From Bacillus sp. OxB-1 (lineage in GTDB: Bacteria; Bacillota; Bacilli; Bacillales_A; Planococcaceae), in assembly GCF_000829195.1 (NCBI RefSeq), contig NZ_AP013294.1:1995001-2059000 (forward strand): a DNA stretch of 64,000 bases. The letters run 5' to 3'. The translations under genes and the position numbers were made by a program. The notes below the pieces were generated by a model. The model saw nothing but the letters and a program-made list of their open reading frames with translations, had not been told where the DNA came from and searched no databases. The stretch's first letter is position 1; each line of letters opens with the position of its first letter. Below, one piece after another: positions 25,920 through 34,429 of the stretch.

Positions 25920-27278
25920 ATGGATAAAATATTGATTGCAAATCGTGGGGAAATTGCACTCAGAATCATCCGGACATGTAAACGTCTAGGAATCGGCACA
26001 GTGGCGGTCTATTCGGAGGCGGATAGTGAAATGCCGTTTGTCCAAGAGGCGGATGAAGCTTATCTGCTAGGACCCGCACAAGTGCAGCAATCGTACCTGA
26101 AAGCGGACGACATTATTGAGATCGCTATCCGGACAGGCGCCAAAGCGATTCATCCTGGGTATGGCCTCTTATCGGAGAACTCCGAGTTTGCCCGCAAGGC
26201 GGAGCAAGCGGGGATTACATTCATCGGACCGGACGCAGACACGATCGACAAAATGGGAGATAAGATCGGCTCTCGCGTTACGATGCAACAGGCAGGGGTG
26301 CCCGTTGTCCCAGGAACCGACGAAGGTGTAGCGACGGTGGAAGAAGCCGTTCAAGCTGCCGCAGAAATCGGTTATCCGATCATGTTGAAGGCGAGTGCCG
26401 GCGGTGGGGGAATCGGCATGGTGCGCTGCGAAGATGAGCAAGCGCTCACTCAACATTTTCAATCGGTAAAAACACGTGCGAAGGCGTATTTCGGGGATGA
26501 TGTCGTGTTTCTTGAAAAATTCATCGCGGATGCCCGGCATATCGAAGTGCAGATCTTCGGGGACGAGCAAGGTAATATTGTCCATCTTTTCGAACGGAAC
26601 TGTTCGGTTCAAAGGCGTAATCAGAAAGTGATCGAGGAATCACCTTCTCCGCATTTACCGGAGGATGCAAGGGACCGTCTACACCAGGCGGCAGTCGATG
26701 CTGCCAAGGCGGTATCCTATAAAAACGCTGGAACAGTCGAGTTCATCGTCGATGAAAACAATGATTTCTATTTCCTTGAAATGAATACAAGGTTGCAAGT
26801 CGAACACCCGGTTACGGAAGAAGTGACGGGATACGACCTAGTTGAATGGCAGTTGGAAGTCGCAAAGGGGAACGAGCTTCCTGTGAAAAATCAACAAGAA
26901 ATCACATCGACGGGCCATGCGATTGAATACCGTATCTACGCGGAAGACCCGGTTAAATTCATGCCATCTCCAGGACCGATCAACAAATTGGACTGGAAGG
27001 GCCAAGATGATATCCGAATTGATTCCGGATATGTGGAGGGCGGGAAAGTGACACCTTTCTATGATCCGCTCATCGCGAAAGTGATCGTTCACGCCTCAAC
27101 TCGTGAAGAGGCAATTGCGAAATCACAAGCATTTTTGAATGATGTCGAAATTGAAGGGCTGAAAACGAATATTCCGTTATTCACTGCGTTTCTTCAATCC
27201 GATGAATTCCAAGCGGGTGATTATACAACGGCCGTGTTGCCGGGTTGGTTGGAAAAACAGAAGGAGAGTGTACAATAA
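25920..27278 (+). CDS. Biotin carboxylase subunit of an acyl-CoA carboxylase
   Basis: 452 aa. ATP-dependent carboxylation of the biotin on the carrier protein encoded next. Order: ILIANRGEIALRIIR N-terminus, ATP-grasp with KASAGGGGIGM (about residue 159), FLEKFI, RDCSxQRR as RNCSVQRRNQK, FLEMNTRLQVEHPVTE, and a biotin carboxylase C-terminal domain. It is one of the YngH type, separate from the housekeeping AccC. Stop overlaps the carrier start by one base. Under cre control, as expected for degradation of branched-chain or short acyl-CoA. Substrate (methylcrotonyl-, propionyl- or acetyl-CoA) cannot be told from sequence by eye. Confidence 0.93.
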   Translation: MDKILIANRGEIALRIIRTCKRLGIGTVAVYSEADSEMPFVQEADEAYLLGPAQVQQSYLKADDIIEIAIRTGAKAIHPGYGLLSENSEFARKAEQAGITFIGPDADTIDKMGDKIGSRVTMQQAGVPVVPGTDEGVATVEEAVQAAAEIGYPIMLKASAGGGGIGMVRCEDEQALTQHFQSVKTRAKAYFGDDVVFLEKFIADARHIEVQIFGDEQGNIVHLFERNCSVQRRNQKVIEESPSPHLPEDARDRLHQAAVDAAKAVSYKNAGTVEFIVDENNDFYFLEMNTRLQVEHPVTEEVTGYDLVEWQLEVAKGNELPVKNQQEITSTGHAIEYRIYAEDPVKFMPSPGPINKLDWKGQDDIRIDSGYVEGGKVTPFYDPLIAKVIVHASTREEAIAKSQAFLNDVEIEGLKTNIPLFTAFLQSDEFQAGDYTTAVLPGWLEKQKESVQ

Positions 27279-27493
27279 TGGCAGAATTGAAATCATCGAT
27301 GGCTGGGACCGTCTTTACAGTGAACGTATCAGAAGGGGAAGAAGTGACAGCAGGACAAGTCGTCCTCGTCTTGGAGTCTATGAAAATGGAGATACCGGTG
27401 GAAGCGGAAACGGCTGGCAAAGTGGCATCCATCAATGTCCAAGTCGGCGATTTCGTCAATGAAGAAGACGTCCTTTTGACAATTGAGGCGTAA
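27278..27493 (+). CDS. Biotin carboxyl carrier protein (stand-alone, 71 aa)
   Basis: A bare biotinyl domain with the site ESMKMEIPV (Lys about residue 35) and no N-terminal linker, like YngHB. AAGGAGAGTG and the taATG overlap with the upstream stop couple it to the carboxylase gene. It carries carboxybiotin between the carboxylase and the carboxyltransferase at 27595. Confidence 0.92.
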   Translation: MAELKSSMAGTVFTVNVSEGEEVTAGQVVLVLESMKMEIPVEAETAGKVASINVQVGDFVNEEDVLLTIEA

Positions 27494-27594
27494 GGAATCC
27501 ATATTGACCAATCTGATTCAAGGTAATAATGTATCAGCGTTATCGATGTAAGGGGCATCACGGGAAAACGTTCGAATGAAAGGGGTTTATCGAT

Positions 27595-29145
27595 ATGACG
27601 AAAGTGACAGAGCAACCGGCATACAATGAAAAATTAGAGGACCAGCTGAAGCAGATCTTTGCCGGAGGGCATCCCAAGTATCATGAAAGTCTGAAGAAGC
27701 AAAATAAAATATTCGTCCGCGATCGTCTGCGTTTATTATTCGATGACGGAGAATATACGGAAGATGGCCGCTTCGCCAATTGTGAAGCGGGAGATCTGCC
27801 GGCGGATGGCGTCGTCACGGCAATGGGGAAAGTGAACGGGCAGACCGTTTGCGTCATGGCAAATGATTCGACGGTGAAAGCGGGATCGTGGGGAGCCCGT
27901 ACTGTTGAAAAAATCATCCGTATCCAGGAAACCGCTGAAAAAAACCGTGTTCCGATGCTCTACCTCGTCGATTCGGCAGGAGCGCGCATCACGGATCAGT
28001 TGGATATGTTCCCGAACCGCCGGGGGGCCGGCCGGATTTTCCATAATCAAGTGAGGTTATCCGGTTTCATCCCACAAATCTGCATCCTTTTCGGACCGTC
28101 TGCGGCGGGCGGAGCGTATATCCCGGCATTTTGCGACATCGTCATCATGGTGGATGGAAACGCCTCGATGTATCTGGGTTCTCCGCGGATGGCAGAGAAA
28201 GTGATCGGCGAAAAGGTGACGCTTGAAGAGATGGGTGGAGCGCGCATGCACTGTTCCGTCAGCGGAGTCGGCGATGTGCTGGCGGCGAACGAGGAGGAAG
28301 CGATCGCGGAAGCTCGCCGTTATCTTGAGTATTTCCCGGCCAACTTCACAGAGAAGCCGGCTTTGAAAGAAACGGTCGCTGCGAAGGTGGGTCGTCCTTT
28401 GGAAGCGATCATTCCGGAAAACCAGAATGCGCCATTCGATATGTATGAAGCGATCGATGCGTTGATTGACGAAGGAAGCTTCTTTGAAATCAAGAAACTG
28501 TTTGCGGCAGAAGTGATCACCGGAATTGCCCGGATTGAAGGGCAGCCTGTCGGGATCATTGCGAACCAGCCGAAAGTGAAAGGCGGCGTCCTGTTCGTGG
28601 ATTCTGCGGATAAGATGGCGAAATTCATCAACCTTTGTGATGCGTTTTCAATTCCGCTTCTATTCTTGGCGGACGTGCCGGGCTTCATGATCGGTACAAA
28701 AGTGGAACGCGCAGGAATCATCCGTCACGGCGCAAAATTGATCATGGCGATGAGTTCGGCAACTGTTCCGAAAATTTCCGTCGTTGTGCGCAAAGCGTAT
28801 GGAGCAGGTCTTTACGCAATGGCCGGCCCTGCGTTCGAGCCGGATGTCTGTATCGCTCTGCCGACTGCCCAAATTGCGGTCATGGGTCCGGAGGCGGCGG
28901 TCAACGCGGTGTATTCCAATAAAATCGAAGCGATTGAAGATCCGAAAGAGCGGTTGGCGTTCGTTCAAGAAAAGCACAAGGAGTATAAAGAGGAAATCGA
29001 TATTTATAAGTTGGCTTCCGAGATGATCATCGACGAAATCGTGGCTCCTTCCAGCTTGCGTGAAGTTTTGGCGGATCGCTTCCGTCTTTATAGCACGAAA
29101 GATATTCCACAACCACCGAGAAAACACCCGGTATATCCTGTATAA
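27595..29145 (+). CDS. Acyl-CoA carboxylase carboxyltransferase subunit (YngE/PccB type)
   Basis: 516 aa with two crotonase-like halves. N-terminal half: LYLVDSAGARITDQ, FGPSAAGGAYIPAFCDI; C-terminal half: FLADVPGFMIG, RHGAKLIMAMS and RKAYGAGLYAMAG. It transfers carboxyl from biotin to an acyl-CoA. In B. subtilis yngE lies with an HMG-CoA lyase and a hydratase for leucine breakdown; here no lyase is present, so the substrate stays open. GAAAGGGG precedes the ATG. It ends the cre-controlled unit and is followed by two overlapping hairpins. Confidence 0.93.
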   Translation: MTKVTEQPAYNEKLEDQLKQIFAGGHPKYHESLKKQNKIFVRDRLRLLFDDGEYTEDGRFANCEAGDLPADGVVTAMGKVNGQTVCVMANDSTVKAGSWGARTVEKIIRIQETAEKNRVPMLYLVDSAGARITDQLDMFPNRRGAGRIFHNQVRLSGFIPQICILFGPSAAGGAYIPAFCDIVIMVDGNASMYLGSPRMAEKVIGEKVTLEEMGGARMHCSVSGVGDVLAANEEEAIAEARRYLEYFPANFTEKPALKETVAAKVGRPLEAIIPENQNAPFDMYEAIDALIDEGSFFEIKKLFAAEVITGIARIEGQPVGIIANQPKVKGGVLFVDSADKMAKFINLCDAFSIPLLFLADVPGFMIGTKVERAGIIRHGAKLIMAMSSATVPKISVVVRKAYGAGLYAMAGPAFEPDVCIALPTAQIAVMGPEAAVNAVYSNKIEAIEDPKERLAFVQEKHKEYKEEIDIYKLASEMIIDEIVAPSSLREVLADRFRLYSTKDIPQPPRKHPVYPV

Positions 29146-29161
29146 TCAAATAGTGGAAACA

Positions 29162-29230
29162 AGGCCCGCCTGAATTCCGGCGGGCTTTTACTTGAATCCG
29201 CAAAGTTTTTTGCGGATTCAAGTAAAAGCC
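29162..29230 (+). terminator. Terminator overlapped by a second perfect 22-bp hairpin
   Basis: GCCCGCC (29164-29170) / GGCGGGC (29179-29185) with TTTTA is a standard terminator. Its 3' arm overlaps a second perfect inverted repeat, arms 29183-29204 and 29209-29230 (22 bp, GTTT loop). The two structures cannot form together. Confidence 0.8.
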
Positions 29231-29267
29231 TTCCGGTAGATTATCATCATGAAAGGGGGGTGGCCGA

Positions 29268-30170
29268 ATGAAAGTGGTCATCGCTGGTGCAGGATCGATC
29301 GGCATGCTGATCGGATCCTATTTGCAAGAAGCCGGTACGGGCGTTACGTTCCATACGAGAAGAAAGGAACAGGCGGACGCTTTGAATCGGGAAGGGGTTC
29401 GGCGGGTCAATCTGGATGGAACCGCGTCTGTTTTCCCCGCATATGCAACAGACGACATCCATCAGTTGCCGAAAGACGCCCTGTGGATTGTCTGCACGAA
29501 GTTTGCCGGGCTGCGCGGCATTCTGTCCAGGATGAAGGAGGCGGAGGTGACCGGTCCTGTCCTTTTTATTCAGAATGGTATTGCCCATATGGAACTCGCC
29601 TATGAATCGGGTTTGGAACGATTTGCGTTTGCGACGGTCGAGCATGGTGCGGGGCGTCTGGATGATCGGACCGTGTCCCATAACGGCGTCGGTTCCATGA
29701 CGATTGCGGTCGGCAGGGGAAATCAGGATGCTTTTCATTTGCTGGATAATGCAGCATCCGATCAATTCCCTATTGCATACCATGAGAACGCGGAGCAGAT
29801 TCTCATGCGCAAAGTGCTCATCAACTGCATGATCAATCCGCTGACCGCCTTGCTGCGACTGAAGAACGGGGAGCTGATCGATAACCGTTATGCGTCCTCC
29901 CTGTTCCAGCAATTGTATGCGGAAATGATGGAAGCCTTTCCTGAATTCCGTACCATCCTTCCCTATGAAGCAGTTGTCGGCGTCTGCCAAAAGACGGCTT
30001 CCAATCATTCCTCCATGTGGGCGGATCGACAGGCCGGACGTCCGATGGAAATTGAAACGATAGTGACCGCAGTCATCCGGAAGGCGGAGAGCCGAAACGT
30101 AACATTGAATTTATTGAAGACGCTGGAGCAGATGCTGAAGGCGGTCGATGAGGGAGGAGTGGATCAATGA
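29268..30170 (+). CDS. panE: 2-dehydropantoate 2-reductase PanE
   Basis: 300 aa. NADPH-dependent reduction of ketopantoate to pantoate for CoA synthesis. N-terminal Rossmann motif VVIAGAGSIGMLIGSYL, catalytic-Lys region RKVLINCMINPLTALL and Ser/Glu in the C-terminal helical domain (NHSSMWADRQAGRPMEIETI). Corresponds to ylbQ. GGGGGG precedes the ATG. Its stop overlaps the next start (ATGA). Confidence 0.92.
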   Translation: MKVVIAGAGSIGMLIGSYLQEAGTGVTFHTRRKEQADALNREGVRRVNLDGTASVFPAYATDDIHQLPKDALWIVCTKFAGLRGILSRMKEAEVTGPVLFIQNGIAHMELAYESGLERFAFATVEHGAGRLDDRTVSHNGVGSMTIAVGRGNQDAFHLLDNAASDQFPIAYHENAEQILMRKVLINCMINPLTALLRLKNGELIDNRYASSLFQQLYAEMMEAFPEFRTILPYEAVVGVCQKTASNHSSMWADRQAGRPMEIETIVTAVIRKAESRNVTLNLLKTLEQMLKAVDEGGVDQ

Positions 30171-30556
30171 ATGAAGTGATCTCAGGACTTCTTGGTGCGA
30201 TTATCCTTTTTCCGCTTATCATCACGCTCTCTTATATGGTGATCATGCGGAAGATGGGAAAGGCGCCTGCCAAGATGATGGGGCGGGCAGCGGATGTCAC
30301 GACCCCGTTCCTATTTCTTGCTGTCTATGTCGTGGCCCATTCGATATTCGGAGATGGACCAGGGTGGTTCATATCTGGGATTGCCCTCGTGATTGCCATC
30401 GTACTCATCATCATCGAACGGCTTCGGGTGAAAGAATTCAAAATCCTTCGTGTATTGCAACGCGCATGGCGTCTCTATTTCCTCGTGCTATCCGCCGCGT
30501 ATATCATTTTGATCGCCGTCGGTGTCATCAAGAAGATTGTCGAATATGTCGCCTAA
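30167..30556 (+). CDS. DUF3397 membrane protein
   Basis: 129 aa with four predicted helices (about 5-27, 45-65, 68-87, 100-125) and a short basic loop MRKMGKAPAKMMGRAADVT typical of DUF3397. Function unknown. Translationally coupled to panE by an ATGA overlap, AGGGAGGAG just upstream. Confidence 0.8.
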   Translation: MNEVISGLLGAIILFPLIITLSYMVIMRKMGKAPAKMMGRAADVTTPFLFLAVYVVAHSIFGDGPGWFISGIALVIAIVLIIIERLRVKEFKILRVLQRAWRLYFLVLSAAYIILIAVGVIKKIVEYVA

Positions 30557-30579
30557 CGGGATTCCACAAGCATTTGTTT

Positions 30580-30608
30580 TTCAAATAGTTCAATTGAAAT
30601 GCTATACT
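30580..30608 (+). promoter_or_regulatory. Candidate promoter for bshC
   Basis: TTCAAA, 17 bp, TATACT; 35 bp before the bshC ATG. Confidence 0.5.
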
Positions 30609-30643
30609 CGGTTCATACTGTTAGTTACAAAGGGGCTTGAACG

Positions 30644-32260
30644 ATGGAATTGCAAGAGATGGCATTGCCGATAAATAATAAAGTGATGCAGTCATATCAA
30701 CATGATAACGGATTTGTACATACATTTTTTGATTACGTAAATAGGCAAGAGGCTTACCCGGAGCGGTTGGAGGAGCTATCGGGAAGGACCTATCGCCGGA
30801 CGGAGCTGGCGGAGGTCATCCAATCCTTCATGGAGCCGTTTGGCATCTCGGAAGTTGCCCGCCGTCATCTCGCGGAGTTGGGGGACAATGCGGTGGTCGT
30901 CATCGGGGGACAACAGGCCGGCATCATGACAGGACCCTTGTATTCCGTGCATAAGGCGATCACGGTCATCCTTCTTGCGAAGAAACAGAGGAAGGAGCTT
31001 GGAACTCCAGTCATCCCGGTATTCTGGGTGGCAGGCGAAGACCATGATCTGAATGAAATCAATCACGTCTATACCGAGTCAGGTGGACGGATTGCAAAAA
31101 GCCAGTACCCGGAAAATTATATATTGAAGTTGATGGCATCTGATGCGCCCTATGATAAGTCGAAGATGGAGTCTTTTATTCGGGAGGTTTTTGGGAAATT
31201 CGGCGAAACGTCCTACACAAAGCCATTGTTGCATGAGGTGTTGGATGCAGTGGGAAAAGAAAATAATTTCACCGGCTTCTTCGTCCGTTTGATGAATGGA
31301 CTGTTCCGGGAGGAAGGGCTCTTATTCATTGATTCGGCTTATCCTGCGCTGCGCCAATTGGAGTCGGAATACTTCTTGCGATTGATCGAAACTTCCCCGG
31401 AGCTTGCTCGTTTGATCCACGATAAGGAGCAAGCTTTTGAACAAGAGGGCTTCGGGACACCGATCATGGCGCAGGAAGATGCGGCCCACCTTTTTTATGT
31501 GCATGAGACGGGGCGGATCCTCCTTTCCAGGGAGAATGGTGAATTTGTAAACCGGGCTAGCGGCATCCGGTTCGCAAAAAGGGAGTTGCTGCGCATCGCG
31601 GAGACGGAACCGTGGCTGCTGAGCAATAATGTAGCCTCCCGTCCGCTCATGCAGGAAATGGTGTTCCCAGTCTTGGCATTCGTTGGCGGACCAGGAGAAA
31701 TCGCTTACTGGGCTGTGCTTCAAGACGCGTTTCATCACCTCGGTATGAAAATGCCGATCATCGTTCCCCGGATGTCGATGACGCTCGTCACGCCACAGGT
31801 CAACCAAGAACTTGAGAAGAGGTCGTTCTCTGTGATGGATGTAATGGACGGCGCAGTCGGGAAGAAGCGGGAGTCATTTATCGAAAGCTTGACAGATGAA
31901 CGATTCGAGTCGTTTATTGTGGAAACGGAGAGACTGCTCACGGAACAATATGGCAAAATCGCAGCCCATCTGGAGCAAGAATATCCGATGATCGAAAAAT
32001 TGGCCGACAAAAATCTGGGGTTTCACCTAAAGCAGCTCGGCTATTTACAAGATAAGAAAGAAGAAGCCGTTCTTTTGAAAAATGATGCCGTTCTCCGTTC
32101 ATTTGATCTGTTGGAGTCAGAGTTGCTTCCGAATGGAGGCTTGCAGGAACGGGTTTACACGCCATATGGTTATATGAACGAATACGGGCCGAGCCTCATT
32201 CAGGATTTATTGAAACTGCCATTCACTTTCGACAGTACCCATAAGATCATCTATCTGTAA
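30644..32260 (+). CDS. bshC: Bacillithiol biosynthesis cysteine-adding enzyme BshC
   Basis: 538 aa. Believed to join cysteine to glucosaminyl-malate in the last step of bacillithiol synthesis. Family markers: VVIGGQQAGIMTGPLYSVHKAIT (about residue 87), FWVAGEDHDLNEINH, and FVGGPGEIAYWA. Corresponds to yllA before mraZ, as in B. subtilis. AAAGGGG is 9 nt before the ATG. A terminator separates it from the dcw operon. Confidence 0.95.
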   Translation: MELQEMALPINNKVMQSYQHDNGFVHTFFDYVNRQEAYPERLEELSGRTYRRTELAEVIQSFMEPFGISEVARRHLAELGDNAVVVIGGQQAGIMTGPLYSVHKAITVILLAKKQRKELGTPVIPVFWVAGEDHDLNEINHVYTESGGRIAKSQYPENYILKLMASDAPYDKSKMESFIREVFGKFGETSYTKPLLHEVLDAVGKENNFTGFFVRLMNGLFREEGLLFIDSAYPALRQLESEYFLRLIETSPELARLIHDKEQAFEQEGFGTPIMAQEDAAHLFYVHETGRILLSRENGEFVNRASGIRFAKRELLRIAETEPWLLSNNVASRPLMQEMVFPVLAFVGGPGEIAYWAVLQDAFHHLGMKMPIIVPRMSMTLVTPQVNQELEKRSFSVMDVMDGAVGKKRESFIESLTDERFESFIVETERLLTEQYGKIAAHLEQEYPMIEKLADKNLGFHLKQLGYLQDKKEEAVLLKNDAVLRSFDLLESELLPNGGLQERVYTPYGYMNEYGPSLIQDLLKLPFTFDSTHKIIYL

Positions 32261-32340
32261 CACAACGTGACATCTTCCGAGGCGCCGTTGCGGCTCTTGT
32301 CACATCTTTGCTGGAATGTAATGGAATACAATAAAATGTC

Positions 32341-32391
32341 GAACACCCTTGCAAGCATAGTCATGCGGGCAGGGGTGTTCTCTTTTTTTTA
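32341..32391 (+). terminator. Terminator after bshC
   Basis: GAACACCCT ... AGGGGTGTTC arms with an internal GC/GC pair and T8. Confidence 0.85.
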
Positions 32392-32461
32392 TTGAAATCT
32401 CAATGAATGAAGTACTATTGACACATTTTGATATGTAATCGGAAATATTCTCATGAAACTG

Positions 32462-32485
32462 GTGGAGGATTGTGGGGGGATGTGG
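32462..32485 (+). promoter_or_regulatory. MraZ-type operator: three GTGG repeats at 10-bp steps
   Basis: GTGG at 32462, 32472 and 32482, exactly 10 bp apart, 32-55 bp before mraZ. MraZ binds direct repeats of this type (TGG-rich, 10-bp period) in front of its own gene in several bacteria. A TTGACA at 32418 has no clear -10 at 17 bp. Confidence 0.65.
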
Positions 32486-32516
32486 TACATTAAATTCATA
32501 TAGTGGGGTGAAGAGT

Positions 32517-32948
32517 ATGTTCATGGGGGAGTATCAGCATACTGTCGATACAAAAGGCCGCCTGATCGTTCCTTCGAAATTCAGGGAACATCTCGGGGAT
32601 GGCTTTGTATTGACCAGAGGGCTCGATAATTGCCTCTTTGGCTACCCGATGGATGAGTGGAAGCGCTTGGAAGAAAAACTGAAGGCGCTGCCTGTCACGA
32701 AAAAAGATGCCCGAGCGTTCACCCGGTTTTTTTTCTCCGGTGCAACGGAAGTGGAGTTGGACAAGCAAGGACGCATCAACATCCCATCCTCCCTGCTGCA
32801 ATACGCGAAAATCGAAAAGGAATGCGTCGTCCTCGGAGTTTCCGGCCGGATTGAAGTATGGTCCAAAGACTTATGGCAAGACTATTATGAGGACTCCGAA
32901 CAATCATTCAACGAAATCGCGGAAAATATTATTGACTTTGATTTTTAA
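32517..32948 (+). CDS. mraZ: Transcriptional regulator MraZ
   Basis: 143 aa, the usual length. Two MraZ/AbrB-like halves, with [14 protein letters not shown] in the first and [15 protein letters not shown] in the second. Regulates the dcw operon by binding upstream repeats. ATG 32517 follows GGGGTGAAGAG and matches the family N-terminus MFMGEYQH. First gene of the cell wall and division cluster. Confidence 0.96.
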   Translation: MFMGEYQHTVDTKGRLIVPSKFREHLGDGFVLTRGLDNCLFGYPMDEWKRLEEKLKALPVTKKDARAFTRFFFSGATEVELDKQGRINIPSSLLQYAKIEKECVVLGVSGRIEVWSKDLWQDYYEDSEQSFNEIAENIIDFDF

Positions 32949-32951
32949 ATT

Positions 32952-33065
32952 AAAAAGCGGAGGGCGCCTGTTTAGTAGAAAATTTCTGCGCACTTTGCAG
33001 AAATTAAGGCACGCATTGAGCAGCTTTGACTTATGACCCCGAGTCACTGGCGCCCGGAGCTAGAC
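32952..33065. repeat. Intergenic structured element between mraZ and rsmH
   Basis: Starts AAAAGCGGAGGGCGCC and ends GGCGCCCGGAGCTAGAC, so imperfect inverted ends (GGGCGCC / GGCGCCC) bracket an inner perfect 9-bp hairpin AATTTCTGC-N7-GCAGAAATT. The end sequences look like the interspersed non-coding repeats common in Bacillaceae and Planococcaceae (recognised from memory). It lies inside the dcw transcript. Confidence 0.6.
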
Positions 33066-33109
33066 TGTTGGTAGCGTATGGTTGAAATTTTAGAAAGAAG
33101 GCGGTTTCA

Positions 33110-34042
33110 ATGTTTCAACACACAACTGTATTACTTCACGAAGCCGTCGAAGGATTGAACATAAAAAACGATGGTATTTATGTGGATTGTACGTTAGGCG
33201 GGGCCGGCCACAGTCGTGAGATCGCCAAACAGCTGGCGGAAGGCGGAAGGCTGATCTGTTTCGATCAGGACTTGACTGCCATCGAGGCGGCCAAGGAAAC
33301 GTTGCGGGAGTATTTGCCGAATGTGACGTTCATCCATTCGAACTTCAGAAACCTCAAAACGGAATTGGAGAAGATCGGCATTGACGGGGTGGATGGCATC
33401 CTATACGATCTTGGGGTTTCGTCCCCCCAGCTGGACACGCCTGAACGAGGATTCAGTTATCACCATGATGCGCCGTTGGACATGCGGATGGACCAGGATG
33501 CCCCGCTGACGGCATATGATATTGTCAACGAATGGCCTTACGAAGAGCTCGTCCGTATATTCTTCCGTTATGGAGAAGAGAAGTTCTCCAAGCAGATTGC
33601 ACGGAAGATCGAAGAGGCGCGCAAGCACTCGCCAATCCGGACGACGACCGAGCTGGCCGAATTGATCAAATCGGGCATTCCGGCAGCGACCCGCAGAACT
33701 GGTGGACATCCGGCGAAGCGTGTCTTCCAAGCAATCCGGATTGCGGTCAATGATGAATTGGGTGCCGCAGAACAATCTTTGACGGACGCCATCGCATTGT
33801 TGAACCCGGAAGGCCGGATCAGTGTAATTACCTTCCATTCATTGGAAGATCGATTGTGCAAAACGATCTTTAAAGAAGCATCCTCCTTACCGGATCTACC
33901 ACCGAACTTGCCGGTCATTCCAGAAGGGATGGAGCCGTTATTGAAACTGGTCACGCGAAAGCCGATCGTGCCCACAGAGAAAGAGATAGAAGAAAATAAA
34001 AGGGCAAGATCAGCGAAACTCAGAGTTGCAGAAAAAAAGTAA
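33110..34042 (+). CDS. rsmH: 16S rRNA (cytosine(1402)-N(4))-methyltransferase RsmH
   Basis: 310 aa. SAM-dependent methylation of C1402 in 16S rRNA. Signatures: [48 protein letters not shown] and [36 protein letters not shown] precedes the ATG. Second gene of the dcw cluster. Confidence 0.97.
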   Translation: MFQHTTVLLHEAVEGLNIKNDGIYVDCTLGGAGHSREIAKQLAEGGRLICFDQDLTAIEAAKETLREYLPNVTFIHSNFRNLKTELEKIGIDGVDGILYDLGVSSPQLDTPERGFSYHHDAPLDMRMDQDAPLTAYDIVNEWPYEELVRIFFRYGEEKFSKQIARKIEEARKHSPIRTTTELAELIKSGIPAATRRTGGHPAKRVFQAIRIAVNDELGAAEQSLTDAIALLNPEGRISVITFHSLEDRLCKTIFKEASSLPDLPPNLPVIPEGMEPLLKLVTRKPIVPTEKEIEENKRARSAKLRVAEKK

Positions 34043-34057
34043 AGGGGAAATGGGTGA

Positions 34058-34429
34058 ATGGCATTAGAACAGAGAAAATTTCAGACAACCTATGTACGCG
34101 AACTTGAAACACCGGAAGTACCGAAAACCGCACCGAAGACAAAGCCTTCCCGCCGGATTTTCTCCGTCGGGGAAAGATTCTTATTCGTGCTTGTCGCCTC
34201 CCTGCTCGTACTTTGTGCAACAACGATTTTACATACGCAGGCTCAGATCAATGACACGAATAAGGAAGTGCAATTGCTGAACAAAGAAATTGAAGAAACA
34301 GCAAAAAAGAATATGGAATTGTCCATCCAAGTAAAAGAAAAATCCACATATGAGCGCATATGGGAAAAAGCGAAGGAACTCGGCTTGGATCTGAACGAGA
34401 ACAACGTAAAGGTCGTGCCTGGACGATGA
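34058..34429 (+). CDS. ftsL: Cell division protein FtsL
   Basis: 123 aa bitopic protein: cytoplasmic basic N-terminus, one membrane helix (about residues 45-65), then a leucine-zipper-like coiled coil (NDTNKEVQLLNKEIEETAKKN). It partners DivIC/DivIB in the divisome. Its TGA overlaps the pbpB ATG (ATGA). Confidence 0.9.
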   Translation: MALEQRKFQTTYVRELETPEVPKTAPKTKPSRRIFSVGERFLFVLVASLLVLCATTILHTQAQINDTNKEVQLLNKEIEETAKKNMELSIQVKEKSTYERIWEKAKELGLDLNENNVKVVPGR

